From: Ancylomarina salipaludis
GTDB lineage: Bacteria > Bacteroidota > Bacteroidia > Bacteroidales > Marinifilaceae
Length of the DNA: 64,000 nucleotides
Reading direction: 5' to 3'
NCBI RefSeq assembly: GCF_004122035.1
Contig: NZ_SAXA01000015.1
Coordinates: forward strand, 1-64,000
Made by a program: the position numbers and the translations under genes. This document shows, one piece after another, positions 52,074 through 63,579 of the stretch. The notes under the pieces are model-generated. The model saw only the letters and a list, made by a program, of their open reading frames with translations. It was not told the DNA's origin and made no database searches. The first letter of the stretch is position 1, and the number at the start of each line of letters is the position of its first letter.

Positions 52074-54299
52074 ATGACTAAAATGCAATTCAAGGCCGGA
52101 GAGTGGCAAAAAGCAATTAACGTTAGAGATTTCGTTAGTAATAACCTAACTTCCTATGAGGGAGATGCTTCGTTCTTAACCGGAGCAACAGAACGTACAA
52201 AGAAATTATGGGACATCTGTAAGAATGCCGTTAAAGAAGAGCGCGCAAACAATGGTGTTCGTTCAATAGATACTGAAACAGTATCAACTATTGCTTCTCA
52301 TGGAGCAGGATATATCGACAAGTCGTTGGAGCTAATCGTAGGTCTTCAGGCTGACGAATTGCTTCGCAGAGCGATGAAGCCTTATGGTGGTATTGCTGTT
52401 GTTGAAAAAGCTTGTACTGAGCAAGGTCTTGAGGTATCAGACCGCGTTAAGGATATTTTCCGCAACTTTGCAAAAACTCATAACGATGGTGTTTTTGATG
52501 CTTATACTGACGAGATTCGTAAATTCCGTTCATTAGGATTCTTGACAGGTCTTCCTGACAATTACGCACGTGGTCGTATTATTGGTGACTACCGTCGTGT
52601 AGCGCTTTACGGTATCGATCGCCTGATCGAAGCGAAAAAAGAGGATTTGGCTGGTTTAACCGGAACTATGACTGATGATTTGATTCGTCTTCGTGAAGAG
52701 GTTGCAGAGCAAATTAAAGCTTTGGGTCAAATCAAAGAGTTGGGTGCTAAATACGATTTAGAATTAGGACGTCCGGCTGAGACTGCACAGGAAGCTATTC
52801 AATGGGTATACATGGGTTACCTTGCTGCTGTTAAGGAGCAGGATGGTGCTGCTATGTCATTGGGTAATGTTTCAACTTTCCTTGATATTTACATCGAGAG
52901 AGATCTTCAGGATGGTACCATTACTGAAGAGTTGGCTCAGGAAATGCTTGATCAATTCGTAATGAAATTGCGTATGGTTCGTCACCTTCGTATGAACGCT
53001 TACGATGAGATTTTCGCTGGTGACCCAACTTGGGTAACTGAGTCAATCGGTGGTAGAACTATGGATGGCAGAACTAAGGTAACTAAGACATCTTTCCGTT
53101 TCCTTAATACATTATATACTTTAGGTGCTTCTCCAGAGCCAAATATGACTGTGCTTTGGTCTGATTGTTTACCTGAAGGATTCAAAAAATTCTGTGCTAA
53201 GGTTTCTATCGATACGTCATCTATCCAGTACGAGAATGACCAATTGATGCGCGATACTCGTAAGTCTGATGATTATGGTATTGCTTGTTGTGTATCTTAT
53301 CAGGAAATTGGAAAGCAAATTCAGTTCTTTGGTGCACGTTGTAACCTGGCTAAAACGCTTCTTTTGGCTCTTAACGGTGGACGTTGCGAGAAAACAGGTA
53401 CTGTACTTATCGAAGGTATTCCAGCATTGTCTAGCGACGAGTTGAACTTCGACGAAGTAATGGCTAACTATAAGATTGCGATGAGAGAAATGGCTCGTGT
53501 ATACAACGATTCAATGAATATCATCCACTACATGCACGATAAGTACTACTACGAGAAAGCACAAATGTCTCTAGTTGATACAAATCCTGCTATTAACCTT
53601 GCTTATGGTATTGCTGGTCTTTCAATCGTTGCTGATTCACTTTCTGCAATTAAAAATGCTAAGGTAACTGCCGTTCGTAATGAAGAAGGTTTAACTTGTG
53701 ATTTTAAAATCGAAGGTGATTTCCCATACTACGGTAATGATGATGATGCAGTAGACTGTTTTGCAGTTGAGATTCCAAACATCTTCAATAGTATGTTGAA
53801 AGAATTGCATACTTATAAGAATGCTGAGTCTACAATGTCTATTCTAACCATTACTTCTAATGTGGTTTATGGTTTGAAGACTGGTGCGACTCCTGATGGT
53901 AGAGCTGCAGGTGTACCTTTTGCTCCTGGTGCTAACCCAATGCACGGACGTGATTCAAATGGTGCGATTGCTTCTTTGAACTCTGTAGCAAAAATCAACT
54001 ACGAAGATTCATTGGATGGTATCTCAAATACGTTCTCAATTGTTCCTAAATCGTTGGGTGCAACTGAAGAAGCTCGTACAGAGAACTTGGTAACTATGAT
54101 GGATGCATATTTTGTTAAAGGTGCTCATCACCTTAACGTAAATGTATTGAACCGTGATCTTCTTATGGACGCTATGGAGCATCCTGAAGAATACCCACAG
54201 TTGACTATTCGTGTTTCGGGTTATGCAGTTAATTTCGTAAGATTGACTCGCGAACAGCAATTGGAAGTTATTTCTCGTTCTTTCTTCGAGAAAATGTAA
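52074..54299 (+). CDS. pflB: Formate C-acetyltransferase (pyruvate formate-lyase)
   Basis: Glycyl-radical enzyme making acetyl-CoA and formate from pyruvate and CoA during fermentation, in the cytoplasm. The active-site pair Cys405-Cys406 lies in GIACCVS and the radical Gly716 in RVSGYAV near the C-terminus. I chose the ATG at 52074 (741 aa); the frame extends to a GTG at 52029, but the added residues do not look conserved. Its activase follows 95 bases later, behind an intercistronic hairpin. Confidence 0.97.
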   Translation: MTKMQFKAGEWQKAINVRDFVSNNLTSYEGDASFLTGATERTKKLWDICKNAVKEERANNGVRSIDTETVSTIASHGAGYIDKSLELIVGLQADELLRRAMKPYGGIAVVEKACTEQGLEVSDRVKDIFRNFAKTHNDGVFDAYTDEIRKFRSLGFLTGLPDNYARGRIIGDYRRVALYGIDRLIEAKKEDLAGLTGTMTDDLIRLREEVAEQIKALGQIKELGAKYDLELGRPAETAQEAIQWVYMGYLAAVKEQDGAAMSLGNVSTFLDIYIERDLQDGTITEELAQEMLDQFVMKLRMVRHLRMNAYDEIFAGDPTWVTESIGGRTMDGRTKVTKTSFRFLNTLYTLGASPEPNMTVLWSDCLPEGFKKFCAKVSIDTSSIQYENDQLMRDTRKSDDYGIACCVSYQEIGKQIQFFGARCNLAKTLLLALNGGRCEKTGTVLIEGIPALSSDELNFDEVMANYKIAMREMARVYNDSMNIIHYMHDKYYYEKAQMSLVDTNPAINLAYGIAGLSIVADSLSAIKNAKVTAVRNEEGLTCDFKIEGDFPYYGNDDDAVDCFAVEIPNIFNSMLKELHTYKNAESTMSILTITSNVVYGLKTGATPDGRAAGVPFAPGANPMHGRDSNGAIASLNSVAKINYEDSLDGISNTFSIVPKSLGATEEARTENLVTMMDAYFVKGAHHLNVNVLNRDLLMDAMEHPEEYPQLTIRVSGYAVNFVRLTREQQLEVISRSFFEKM

Positions 54300-54322
54300 T
54301 GATTTTCATTTGAAATGATATA

Positions 54323-54358
54323 ATTCCGGGGCTCCTATGGAGTTCCGGAATCTTTTTA
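54323..54358 (+). terminator. Intercistronic hairpin between pflB and pflA
   Basis: A stem of about 13 pairs (54323-54335 with 54339-54351, two G-T pairs, TAT loop) followed by CTTTTTA. It probably ends most pflB transcripts, so pflA is made at a lower level by read-through. Confidence 0.75.
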
Positions 54359-54394
54359 TAAAAAGATTCATTTTTACTTAAAACAAACATACAA

Positions 54395-55120
54395 ATGCTA
54401 AATGTTCATTCTTTCGAATCGCTTGGGACTTATGACGGACCAGGTATTCGACTCGTAGTTTTTTTACAGGGCTGCGCATTTAAATGTTTATATTGTGCGA
54501 ACCCCGATACCATAACTTTCAAGGGAGGTACACCAACTCCTAATGAAGAAATTATGCGTAAGGCTCGCAATCAAAGACCATTTTTCGGTAAAACGGGAGG
54601 GGTCACAATTTCAGGGGGAGAACCTTTGTGGCAAGCAAAAGATCTTTCTGTTCTATTTCAGGAGCTAAAAGATGATGGTTTCAATACGTGTATCGATACC
54701 AATGGAAATGTATTTAATGATGATGTGAAAAATTTGTTGAAGAATACAGATCTGGTGTTGTTGGATATTAAACATATCAACCCGGATTGGCATAAGACCA
54801 TCACGGGTAAAACAAATGAAACAACTCTGAAGTTTGCCAAATATCTGAAAGATACAAATACACCAACCTGGTTGCGTTACGTGTTGGTTCCGGGGTATTC
54901 AGATCAGGAAGATTATTTGCATGAAATGGGACAATATTTCAAAGATTATTCAAATATCGAAAAACTGGAAATCCAGCCTTACCATAAATTAGGGGTTCAT
55001 AAATATGAGCACTTAGGTATGGAATATAAACTTGATGGAGTACCTGAAAATTCTTCTGAACAATTGACTCGGGCAGAAGAGATCTTAAGTCTGTACTTTA
55101 AAGAGATAATTATTAATTAA
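54395..55120 (+). CDS. pflA: Pyruvate formate-lyase activating enzyme
   Basis: Radical-SAM enzyme that abstracts a hydrogen from the PflB glycine. The CxxxCxxC iron-sulfur motif is in GCAFKCLYCAN near residue 30, followed by TISGGEPLWQ and a partial barrel. At 241 aa it has the normal length for PflA-AE and lacks the extra ferredoxin-like insert of other activases. It follows pflB and precedes focA. Confidence 0.96.
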   Translation: MLNVHSFESLGTYDGPGIRLVVFLQGCAFKCLYCANPDTITFKGGTPTPNEEIMRKARNQRPFFGKTGGVTISGGEPLWQAKDLSVLFQELKDDGFNTCIDTNGNVFNDDVKNLLKNTDLVLLDIKHINPDWHKTITGKTNETTLKFAKYLKDTNTPTWLRYVLVPGYSDQEDYLHEMGQYFKDYSNIEKLEIQPYHKLGVHKYEHLGMEYKLDGVPENSSEQLTRAEEILSLYFKEIIIN

Positions 55121-55155
55121 AAACAGAGTTCAACTCTTTGTTAAACAAACAAGTG

Positions 55156-56028
55156 ATGTCTTTTAATACATTTGAAGAAACTGTTGAAACAGTTGAGCGT
55201 AAAGCATATGTCGGAGCTAAAGAATCGAATTCGGTTGTAGAATATATTGGTTTTAATTCTCCGAAAGAAACTGTTGAAGTTGTTAATCATACAGCAGAAG
55301 CAAAACGAGATACAGCTTCTAAAAAAGTTTTTGTTTTGGCTATCTTAGCTGGTGGTTATATTGCTATGGGGAGCCTTTTGGCTTTAATCGTTGGAGGTGC
55401 CATGCCAGGGCTTGCTCAAACCAATCCGGGTTTGCAGAAGTTCTTTTTTGGCGCTGTTTTTCCATTGGGATTAATTCTGTGTGCAGTAGCCGGAGCTGAG
55501 CTTTTTACAGGGAATACCGCTTATTTCATTCCTTCAGTCTTATCAAAGCGCATGTCTGTGAAAGTGCCTCTGAAAAATTGGGCTATTGTTTATGTAGGGA
55601 ACTTTATTGGGTCAATTATAGTCGCTTATTTTCTGGTGTATCTCACTGAGGTTATCATGCATTCTCCATCAATGGATTCGGCTATAAAAATTGCCATTGC
55701 AAAAACGTCAAATCCTTTTTACAAAACCTTTTTGAAAGGGATTGCTTGTAATTGGATGGTTGCTTTGGCAATGTGGTTGGCTTATGCAGCTAAAGATATC
55801 ACAGGTAAGATTCTGGGTATTTGGTTTCCAGTAATGGCTTTTGTTGCAATGGGATTTGAACACTGCGTTGCGAATATGTTTTTTATTCCGGTTGCCATTT
55901 TTCATGGTGCAGATATTACCTGGATGGATTTTATTGTGAAAAACTTAATTCCAGCGACTTTGGGTAATATTGTAGGAGGGGGCTTATTTGTAGGGACTGC
56001 CTATTGGTATGCTTATGATAAAAAATAA
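55156..56028 (+). CDS. focA: Formate/nitrite channel FocA-like, 290 aa
   Basis: Pentameric formate channel of the inner membrane. Six membrane segments are visible between residues 55 and 285, with the family signatures GGAMPG, AGAELFTGNTAY (the Ω-loop region) and GIACNWMVALAMW. A cytoplasmic N-terminal extension of about 50 residues is charged. I chose the ATG at 55156; a TTG at 55138 would add six residues. Third gene of the pfl group, exporting or re-importing the formate made by PflB. Confidence 0.95.
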   Translation: MSFNTFEETVETVERKAYVGAKESNSVVEYIGFNSPKETVEVVNHTAEAKRDTASKKVFVLAILAGGYIAMGSLLALIVGGAMPGLAQTNPGLQKFFFGAVFPLGLILCAVAGAELFTGNTAYFIPSVLSKRMSVKVPLKNWAIVYVGNFIGSIIVAYFLVYLTEVIMHSPSMDSAIKIAIAKTSNPFYKTFLKGIACNWMVALAMWLAYAAKDITGKILGIWFPVMAFVAMGFEHCVANMFFIPVAIFHGADITWMDFIVKNLIPATLGNIVGGGLFVGTAYWYAYDKK

Positions 56029-56049
56029 GTTTAATTATAAATTGTTTTG

Positions 56050-56081
56050 AAAGCAGTAATCTTAAGGTTGCTGCTTTTTTT
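56050..56081 (+). terminator. Terminator after focA
   Basis: AAAGCAGTAA (56050-56059) pairs with TTGCTGCTTT (56068-56077), followed by T-run. Confidence 0.85.
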
Positions 56082-56211
56082 ATGTTTTTTTGATTTAGAG
56101 TGGTAATAGACTGACTCAGTTCTATACTTTCATTTTATAAGGGAAAACTTCATATTAATGATAGATGATAATATTTATCCCAAATTTAAATACAAATCAG
56201 GCTTTATTTTA

Positions 56212-56219
56212 TATTTTTG
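56212..56219 (+). promoter_or_regulatory. Candidate −7 promoter box of the acyltransferase gene
   Basis: TATTTTTG fits TAnnTTTG, leader about 80 bases. Confidence 0.4.
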
Positions 56220-56306
56220 CCTTACACTAGAGATGGATAGTTTAAGGACGCTGTCTTTTATAAATTCATCAACGAAGAACAAATACAAACACCAAAATAA
56301 ATCAAA

Positions 56307-57212
56307 ATGATTACACGTTTAGATCAAATCATTGACGTTCTTAAGAACAACGAAAAGAAAAGATTGGTAGCTGCTTATGCTAACGATTCTCATACAATTG
56401 GGGCTGTAAACGATGCTGTGGAATTAGGTATTGTTGATGCAACTTTGGTTGGTGACGAAGCTGAAATTGAAAAAACTTGTAAGGCGCATAACTTTGATAT
56501 GTCACGCTTTACAATTGTTCATGAGCCTAATGAACTAAAGGCAGCTCAAAAAGCTGTTGAGTTGATCAACAATGGTGAAGGCGATATGATTATGAAGGGC
56601 CTTGTAAGTACGGATAAGTATATGAAAGCCATTCTTAATAAAGAAAATGGGTTAATGCCTCCAAAGGCCGTTTTGAGTCACGTGACTGTGATGGAAAATC
56701 CGAATTATCATAAATTATTGGTTGTGAGTGATGTTGCTGTAATCCCTCAGCCAGATTTGAATCAAAAAATTGCGATTACAAACTATGTAATTAAAGTTGC
56801 TCAATCTTTAGGAATTGAAAAGCCAAAGGTTGCTTTGATTGCTGCTTCTGAGCAGGTGTTGCCAAAGATGGAGGCTTGTGTTGATGCAGCTATTATTTCT
56901 AAAATGGCTGATCGTGGTCAGATAAAAGGTGCTTATGTTGATGGTCCATTGGCTATTGATGTGGCAATTGATAAGGAATCTGCTGAGATTAAGAAATTGG
57001 ATTCAATGGTTGCCGGTGATGCCGATTGTATGGTGTTCCCAAATATCGAAAGCGGTAATGTTTTCTATAAAGTAAATACCAAATTAGCGAATGCTGAACT
57101 CGGAGCAATGGTTATGGGAGCGAAGGTTCCGGCTATCCTTTCTTCACGTGGCGATAGCGTAAAAACGAAATTGTATTCTATTGCTATGGCTGCACTTGTA
57201 GCTTCAAAATAA
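56307..57212 (+). CDS. Phosphate butyryltransferase/acetyltransferase family protein, 301 aa
   Basis: Moves an acyl group from CoA to phosphate, giving acyl-phosphate for ATP synthesis by a kinase. The PTA/PTB fold motifs are visible (KRLVAAYANDSHTI, MIMKGLVSTDKYM, VVSDVAVIPQPDL, DGPLAIDVA, GAKVPAILSSRGD). At about 300 aa it is the Ptb type rather than the longer Pta. No butyrate kinase gene is beside it, so butyryl versus acetyl substrate is open. Own promoter and terminator. Confidence 0.9.
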   Translation: MITRLDQIIDVLKNNEKKRLVAAYANDSHTIGAVNDAVELGIVDATLVGDEAEIEKTCKAHNFDMSRFTIVHEPNELKAAQKAVELINNGEGDMIMKGLVSTDKYMKAILNKENGLMPPKAVLSHVTVMENPNYHKLLVVSDVAVIPQPDLNQKIAITNYVIKVAQSLGIEKPKVALIAASEQVLPKMEACVDAAIISKMADRGQIKGAYVDGPLAIDVAIDKESAEIKKLDSMVAGDADCMVFPNIESGNVFYKVNTKLANAELGAMVMGAKVPAILSSRGDSVKTKLYSIAMAALVASK

Positions 57213-57236
57213 AAGCAATCTGAGTGTATTTAAATA

Positions 57237-57270
57237 AAAGAGGGCTAATTCATCAGAATTAGCCCTCTTT
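57237..57270. terminator. Bidirectional terminator between the acyltransferase gene and tpx
   Basis: A 15-bp perfect stem (57237-57251 with 57256-57270), ATCA loop, A-rich and T-rich flanks. Confidence 0.9.
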
Positions 57271-57288
57271 ATTTTATATGTTTTGAGC

Positions 57289-57804
57289 TTAAATAAGTGT
57301 TTTAGCCACTTCAATAGCTGCGTCAAAATTTGGAGCGTCTGTTACTTCAGGAACGTACTCAACATACTGTATGGTGTTTTCTTTATCGATAACAACGACT
57401 CCACGAGTCAATAAACGTAGTTCCTCAATTGAGAAGCCATACTTGTAACCGAAATCCATTTCCTTGTGATCAGATAATGTTATTAAATTTTCGATACCTT
57501 CTGCACCACAAAAACGGCCTAAAGCAAAAGGGAGGTCGTTGGATAAAGTGATGATCTGAACGTCGTCTCCTAAACTAGAAGCTTCCTTGTTGAATCGGTG
57601 AGCCTGAGCTGAACAAACGCCCGTGTCAACAGATGGGAAAATAGATAAAATCTTTACTTTTCCATCGAAATCTGATAGAGATACAGGAGCTAAACCTTGA
57701 TTTAGTGCTGTGAAATTTTCAGCTTTATCACCTTTTTTTACGGGGTTTCCAACCAATGTAATTGCACCACCTGCAAATGTCACTTTTGTATTGTCTTTTT
57801 TCAT
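57289..57804 (-). CDS. tpx: Thiol peroxidase Tpx
   Basis: 2-Cys peroxiredoxin that reduces peroxides with thioredoxin. Peroxidatic Cys64 is in SVDTGVCSAQ and resolving Cys99 in GRFCGAEG, the spacing of the Tpx (atypical 2-Cys) group. 171 aa, normal length. Single gene facing the acyltransferase gene. Confidence 0.95.
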   Translation of the reverse strand: MKKDNTKVTFAGGAITLVGNPVKKGDKAENFTALNQGLAPVSLSDFDGKVKILSIFPSVDTGVCSAQAHRFNKEASSLGDDVQIITLSNDLPFALGRFCGAEGIENLITLSDHKEMDFGYKYGFSIEELRLLTRGVVVIDKENTIQYVEYVPEVTDAPNFDAAIEVAKTLI

Positions 57805-57882
57805 TTGATTTGTATTTTAATGTTATATTTTGTCTAAATAGGAAATCAGGATTGTAAATTCTCTTTTTATCCTTTCGGATAC

Positions 57883-57890
57883 CAAAGATA
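57883..57890 (-). promoter_or_regulatory. Candidate −7 promoter box of tpx
   Basis: Minus strand TATCTTTG, matching TAnnTTTG; leader about 70 bases. Confidence 0.4.
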
Positions 57891-57955
57891 TGTAATATTG
57901 GTTATTTAAACTAAGTCGCAATAAAGATTTTTGTTGAATTATATAAAATAAATAA

Positions 57956-57972
57956 TGCCAGCATTGCTGGCA
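57956..57972 (-). terminator. Hairpin after clpC
   Basis: TGCCAGC/GCTGGCA with an ATT loop just past the clpC stop; the downstream minus-strand tract is AT-rich rather than a pure T-run. Confidence 0.6.
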
Positions 57973-57982
57973 CTATTAAAGT

Positions 57983-60484
57983 TTATTCAACTTCTTTGTT
58001 TTGTTTCAAAATCTTAGTTGTGATCTTGCCTTTGTTTTTGTCAAGCCCAACGGATATGGTGTCACCTTCAGTTAGGGAAGCACGTATAATGACTTCGGCC
58101 ATTTCATCTTCCAGATATTTCTGAATCGCACGCTTCAGTGGGCGGGCTCCATATTGTACATCATAGCCTTTTTCAACGATGAAGTCTTTGGCAGCTCCTG
58201 AAATCTTAATCTTAAAACCTAAGTCTTCAACGCGGCTGTACAAGCCTCTCAATTCAATATCGATAATTTGATGAATATGTTCCTCATTTAATGAGTTAAA
58301 CATGATCAGATCATCTACACGATTTATGAATTCAGGTGCAAAAGCCTTGCGAAGGGCTTTTTGAATAATATTATTGGTATAGTCGTTAGTGCTACTGCTT
58401 TTGGATTGGAATCCAATTCCTTGACCAAAATCTTTAAGCTCGCGCGATCCAATGTTGGATGTCATGATAACGATACAGTTTTTGAAATCAACTTTACGGC
58501 CTAACGAATCTGTTAACTGCCCATCATCGAGTAATTGCAATAGAATATTGAAAACATCGGGATGCGCCTTCTCAATTTCATCCAATAAAATAACAGAGTA
58601 GGGCTTACGTCTTACTTTCTCAGTTAATTGCCCGCCTTCTTCGTAACCAACATATCCCGGAGGTGCACCAATCAAACGCGATACGGCAAACTTCTCCATA
58701 TATTCACTCATATCGATACGAATCAAAGCCTCAGAGCTATCAAAAAGATATTCTGAAAGGACTTTTGCCAATTGTGTTTTACCAACACCGGTAGGTCCTA
58801 AAAAGATGAATGAGCCAATTGGTTTGTTTGGATCTTTTAAGCCTGCTCGATTTCTTTGGATGGCTTTTACAATTTTAGCAATGGCATCATCCTGACCAAT
58901 TACTCTTTTTCTGAGCTCTTCATTCATTTGAAGCAAGCGTGAACCTTCAGCCTGAGCGATACGCTTAACAGGAACACCCGTCATCATGGCAACAACCTCA
59001 GCAATATTTTCTTCTGAGACTCTTTCTTTTTGCATGCTCAAATCCTTTTCCCATTTATCTTTTTCGCTTTCAAGTTTATCCATCAGCTGTTTTTCCTTGT
59101 CTCGGAAACTGGCAGCTAATTCAAATTTTTGAGCTTTAACAGATTTGATTTTTTGTTGTCTGGTTTCTTCGATGTTTGCCTCAAGCTCTTCAATAATTTT
59201 AGGAACCAGAATATTGGAAATATGTACACGCGATCCCGCTTCATCAAGAGCATCAATTGCCTTATCAGGCAGGTGACGATCACTAATATAACGTGTTGTT
59301 AGTTTAACGCAGGCTTCGATAGCATCCGGTGTATAATATACACTGTGGTGATCTTCGTATTTCTCTTTGATATTATTGAGAATGGAAATTGTTTCTTCAA
59401 TTGAAGTGGGTTCAACTAAAATTTTCTGGAAACGTCGTTCCAGGGCGCCGTCTTTTTCAATATTTTGACGGTATTCATCCAAAGTTGTCGCCCCTATACA
59501 TTGAATCTCTCCACGAGCTAAAGCGGGCTTTAACATGTTGGCCGCATCAAGAGAACCAGTGGCTCCACCAGCGCCCACAATGGTATGGATCTCATCAATA
59601 AAAAGAATAATATTGGTGGTTTTAGCTAACTCGTTAAGAATTGCTTTCATTCTTTCTTCAAACTGACCACGGTATTTTGTCCCGGCAACAATAGAAGCCA
59701 AATCAAGAGTAACCACACGTTTGTCAAAAAGGACACGAGAAACTTTTCTCTGAATAATCCTTAAAGCTAAGCCTTCGACAATTGCCGATTTTCCAACACC
59801 AGGTTCCCCAATAAGAATAGGGTTGTTTTTCTTACGTCGGCTAAGAATTTGTGCTAAACGTTCGATTTCAATTTCACGTCCAACTATAGGATCAAGGGTG
59901 CCTTCCTCAGCTGCTTGAGTAATATCCACCCCAAAATTATCGAGAACAGGTGTGTTTGATTTTCCTGTAGTCCCAGATTTGGGATTATTACCATGCATGC
60001 CACTACCGGATCCTTCTCTCTCTTCTGAAGGGAAATCGGCTTGAGCTTTGGGTAAAGTAATATTGATATTATTTTTCACTGTATTATAATCTATATTTTT
60101 AGCATCTAAGTAGCGTGTCACCAAACATTTTTCATCCTTTAAAATCGCCAATAATAGGTGACTAGTATCTATGGTTTGGTTTTTTAAAGCCTTTGCTTCA
60201 AGGTAAATAAGTTTTAAAACACGCTCAGCAGATTTTTGTAATGGAATATCTTCCTGACCTAATCGGTCTAAGGTGGTGTTTTGCAGCTTAAATTCCAGAT
60301 CGTGTTTGAGATCAAGGAGATTGATCCCCAGGGAACTAAGGATGCTAATTGCAACACCTTCACCTTCACGCAGAATCCCTAAAAAAAGATGCTCGGTGCC
60401 AATTGCACTATTGCCTAATCTTTCAGCTTCATCTTTGCTATAAGACAGGACATCTTTTACACGGGGTGAAAACTTTGATTCCAT
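57983..60484 (-). CDS. clpC: ATP-dependent Clp protease ATP-binding subunit ClpC
   Basis: Class I HSP100 unfoldase feeding ClpP. The N-terminal double Clp-N repeats cover about 1-145, AAA1 with [10 protein letters not shown] near 225, and a coiled-coil middle domain carrying a UVR motif ([18 protein letters not shown]). AAA2 has [10 protein letters not shown] near 560 and the C-terminal D2-small domain follows. Full length. The charged linker at about 150-175 contains Gly/Ser/Asn repeats. Single gene with its own promoter. Confidence 0.95.
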   Translation of the reverse strand: MESKFSPRVKDVLSYSKDEAERLGNSAIGTEHLFLGILREGEGVAISILSSLGINLLDLKHDLEFKLQNTTLDRLGQEDIPLQKSAERVLKLIYLEAKALKNQTIDTSHLLLAILKDEKCLVTRYLDAKNIDYNTVKNNINITLPKAQADFPSEEREGSGSGMHGNNPKSGTTGKSNTPVLDNFGVDITQAAEEGTLDPIVGREIEIERLAQILSRRKKNNPILIGEPGVGKSAIVEGLALRIIQRKVSRVLFDKRVVTLDLASIVAGTKYRGQFEERMKAILNELAKTTNIILFIDEIHTIVGAGGATGSLDAANMLKPALARGEIQCIGATTLDEYRQNIEKDGALERRFQKILVEPTSIEETISILNNIKEKYEDHHSVYYTPDAIEACVKLTTRYISDRHLPDKAIDALDEAGSRVHISNILVPKIIEELEANIEETRQQKIKSVKAQKFELAASFRDKEKQLMDKLESEKDKWEKDLSMQKERVSEENIAEVVAMMTGVPVKRIAQAEGSRLLQMNEELRKRVIGQDDAIAKIVKAIQRNRAGLKDPNKPIGSFIFLGPTGVGKTQLAKVLSEYLFDSSEALIRIDMSEYMEKFAVSRLIGAPPGYVGYEEGGQLTEKVRRKPYSVILLDEIEKAHPDVFNILLQLLDDGQLTDSLGRKVDFKNCIVIMTSNIGSRELKDFGQGIGFQSKSSSTNDYTNNIIQKALRKAFAPEFINRVDDLIMFNSLNEEHIHQIIDIELRGLYSRVEDLGFKIKISGAAKDFIVEKGYDVQYGARPLKRAIQKYLEDEMAEVIIRASLTEGDTISVGLDKNKGKITTKILKQNKEVE

Positions 60485-60820
60485 ATATATGATGTTTTAG
60501 TTGTGTATTTATTCTATTCGTCTTTGGTGAATTTAATAAGAATATTTTTATTCGAAGTAAACTTAAGTCAAAAATATAGGGAATTTAACGGTCATTGTGA
60601 CTAAAGGACGAAGATTAAAGGACTTAAGCTGATCGAGCTTAATATAGCTAAAATATTTATCTTAATTGGACTTCAAATAGCAGCCTATTTATTATCAAAA
60701 TTGCACATATTTTTTTACTTTTGTCTTTCTGTGATTTGAACTATGAAATGAACGTTTCATTTGGTCAAAAAGCAGGAATTATATTTCCCATTAAAGAATA
60801 GAATCTAAAAGACAAAATAT
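60485..60820. other. Divergent clpC-gyrA promoter region
   Basis: Two −7 boxes of the TAnnTTTG type: minus strand TATTTTTG at 60569-60576 for clpC (leader about 80 bases) and plus strand TACTTTTG at 60716-60723 for gyrA (leader about 90 bases). No −33 partner at ideal distance for either; nothing else seen. Confidence 0.45.
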
Positions 60821-63418
60821 ATGACCACGGGAGAAAGAATCATACGCATTAATATTGAAGAGGAAATGAAATCGGCTTACATCGATTATTCGATGTCAGT
60901 AATTGTTTCCCGAGCTTTACCAGATGTTAGAGATGGACTTAAGCCTGTTCACCGCCGAGTGTTATTCGGAATGAATGAATTGGGTATAGCAGCCAATAAA
61001 CCTCATAAAAAATCAGCGAGAATCGTTGGTGAGGTTTTGGGTAAGTATCACCCTCACGGTGACAGTTCAGTTTATATGGCCATGGTTAGAATGGCTCAAC
61101 AATGGTCTTTGCGTTATCCTTTGGTTGATGGGCAGGGTAACTTTGGTTCGGTTGACGGTGATAGCCCAGCGGCTATGCGTTATACTGAAGCACGTATGAA
61201 AAAGATTGCGGAAGAAATGCTTGGCGATTTGGAAAAGGATACAGTTGATATGTCTCCTAACTTTGATGAAACTTTGCAAGAGCCAACTGTACTTCCTACT
61301 CGTATCCCCAATTTATTAGTAAATGGAGCTTCAGGTATTGCAGTGGGTATGGCAACCAATATGCCACCACATAACTTGACAGATATAATTGATGCAACCA
61401 TTGCTTATATCGATAATAACGATGTTTCTATTGATGAGTTGGTAGATATTGTTAAAGCTCCAGATTTTCCAACAGGAGGTACTATTTATGGATACCAGGG
61501 TGTTAAGGAAGCTTATGAGACGGGTAAAGGTCGTGTAGTAGTAAGAGCAAAAACAAATATTGAAGTTACGGATTCTGGCCGTGAAAAAATTATTGTGTCA
61601 GAAATTCCATATATGGTTAATAAGGCCGAATTGATTATGAAGGCGGCTGATTTAATCAATGATAAAAAAATTGATGGCATTTCAAATGTAAATGATGAAT
61701 CAGACAGAAACGGTATGCGTATTGTTTTTGATTTGAAACGTGATGCCATTGCTAATGTTGTGCTAAACAAATTGTTTAAGTACACTCAAATGCAATCATC
61801 GTTCTCTGTGAACAATATTGCATTGGTAAAAGGGCGACCACAATTGTTGAATCTTAAAGATTTGATTCTCTATTTTGTTGAGCATCGTCATGATGTGGTT
61901 GTACGTCGTACGCAATTTGAATTAAGACAAGCTGAAGCCAGAGCTCATATTCTTGAAGGATTGATTATTGCCTCGGATAATATTGATGAAGTGATTAAAA
62001 TCATTAGAGGCTCAAAAAGCCCTGATATTGCACGTGCATCTCTGATCGAGCGATTTGAATTGTCTGAAATACAGGCTCGCGCTATTGTTGAAATGCGTCT
62101 TCGTCAGTTAACAGGACTTGAACAAGATAAATTAAGAGCTGAATATGATGAAATCATGAAATTGATTGATCATTTAAAAACAATTTTAAATGACCATGAT
62201 GTTCGTATGGGTATCATTAAAGAGGAGCTACTTCAGGTTAAAGCTAAATATGGTGATGAAAGAAGGACTGAAATTGTATATGCTTCAGAAGATTTTAATC
62301 CGGAAGATTTCTATGCTGATGAAGAAATGGTGATTACAATTTCGCATATGGGCTATATCAAACGGACACCATTGACAGAGTTTAAAACTCAAAACAGAGG
62401 TGGTGTAGGAGCGAAGGGTTCTCATACCAGAGATGAAGATTTCCTTGAGCACATGATAATGGCGACTATGCATAACACCATGTTATTTTTTACCGAAAAA
62501 GGAAAATGTTTCTGGTTGAAGGTATTTGAGATTCCTGAAGGGTCAAAACAATCAAAAGGTAGAGCGATTCAGAATCTTCTAAATATTGAGCCTGATGATA
62601 AGGTAAAAGCATACATCAATGTATTGACTCTTAGCGAAGACGAATATATCAACAACAATAATATCATTTTGTGTACGAAAAAAGGTATTGTGAAGAAGAC
62701 TTCGCTTGAAGCTTATTCTCGTCCACGTGTCAATGGTGTGAATGCAATTACCGTACGTGAAGGTGATCAGTTGTTGGAAGCAAGATTAACCAATGGCAAT
62801 AAAGAAATTTTAATTGCTGCTCGATCAGGAAAAGCTATCCGTTTTGCTGAAGATCAGGTTAGAGCGATGGGTAGAACTGCATCTGGAGTACGAGGAATCA
62901 CTCTTCGTGACGAGGCTGACGAGGTTGTTGGCATGATTTGTGTCGAGAATTCAGACGAAGATATCATGGTGGTTTCTGAAAATGGTTATGGAAAACGTTC
63001 CAATATTGATGATTACCGAATTACCAATCGTGGAGGTAAAGGTGTTAAAACCATTAATATTACTGAAAAAACAGGCGAACTTATTGCCTTAAAATCAGTG
63101 AGCGATAGTGATGACTTGATGATTATTAATAAATCAGGTATTACAATTCGTTTAGCAGTAGCAGGTTTAAGAGTTATGGGACGAGCAACACAAGGGGTGC
63201 GTTTGATCAACTTGAGTAAAAAAGGGGATTCAATTGCCGCCGTTGCAAAAGTTAATGCAGCAGGTGAGGAAGAACTAATTACTGAAGATCTTGAAAATGG
63301 TGTAGTTGTTGATCAGCCTGATAATTTAATTGAAACATCAATTGATGAGCAAGTTGAAGAGAATGGTGAAGATCAGCCTAAAAATACCTTGGATGGTGAA
63401 CAAACCAGTTTATTCTAA
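60821..63418 (+). CDS. gyrA: DNA gyrase subunit A
   Basis: Breakage-reunion subunit of gyrase. The winged-helix region holds the active Tyr121 in AAMRYTEAR and the tower and coiled-coil exit gate follow. The C-terminal beta-pinwheel repeats carry a GyrA-box-like [10 protein letters not shown] and further RGGKG blades, which separates it from ParC. The tail after about 830 is acidic. In the quinolone region [10 protein letters not shown] the Ser83 equivalent is kept and position 87 is Met. 865 aa, normal length. Confidence 0.96.
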   Translation: MTTGERIIRINIEEEMKSAYIDYSMSVIVSRALPDVRDGLKPVHRRVLFGMNELGIAANKPHKKSARIVGEVLGKYHPHGDSSVYMAMVRMAQQWSLRYPLVDGQGNFGSVDGDSPAAMRYTEARMKKIAEEMLGDLEKDTVDMSPNFDETLQEPTVLPTRIPNLLVNGASGIAVGMATNMPPHNLTDIIDATIAYIDNNDVSIDELVDIVKAPDFPTGGTIYGYQGVKEAYETGKGRVVVRAKTNIEVTDSGREKIIVSEIPYMVNKAELIMKAADLINDKKIDGISNVNDESDRNGMRIVFDLKRDAIANVVLNKLFKYTQMQSSFSVNNIALVKGRPQLLNLKDLILYFVEHRHDVVVRRTQFELRQAEARAHILEGLIIASDNIDEVIKIIRGSKSPDIARASLIERFELSEIQARAIVEMRLRQLTGLEQDKLRAEYDEIMKLIDHLKTILNDHDVRMGIIKEELLQVKAKYGDERRTEIVYASEDFNPEDFYADEEMVITISHMGYIKRTPLTEFKTQNRGGVGAKGSHTRDEDFLEHMIMATMHNTMLFFTEKGKCFWLKVFEIPEGSKQSKGRAIQNLLNIEPDDKVKAYINVLTLSEDEYINNNNIILCTKKGIVKKTSLEAYSRPRVNGVNAITVREGDQLLEARLTNGNKEILIAARSGKAIRFAEDQVRAMGRTASGVRGITLRDEADEVVGMICVENSDEDIMVVSENGYGKRSNIDDYRITNRGGKGVKTINITEKTGELIALKSVSDSDDLMIINKSGITIRLAVAGLRVMGRATQGVRLINLSKKGDSIAAVAKVNAAGEEELITEDLENGVVVDQPDNLIETSIDEQVEENGEDQPKNTLDGEQTSLF

Positions 63419-63579
63419 AACTTAGATTAATTATAAAGAAAATAATCTTGTTTCAATTGTCGATTTATGGATTAAATTTGTGCAAGATTCTTATACAAAC
63501 AAACTATAAAAAGAGGCTTTCTTATTGATTTTTTTAAATATTAGGAAAGATTCACAAGCAAAACAAAAACTATTTACTG

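Noticed and set aside
51788-52093. 101-codon minus frame before pflB
   Set aside because: Overlaps the pflB start and leader, with no recognisable domain or promoter.
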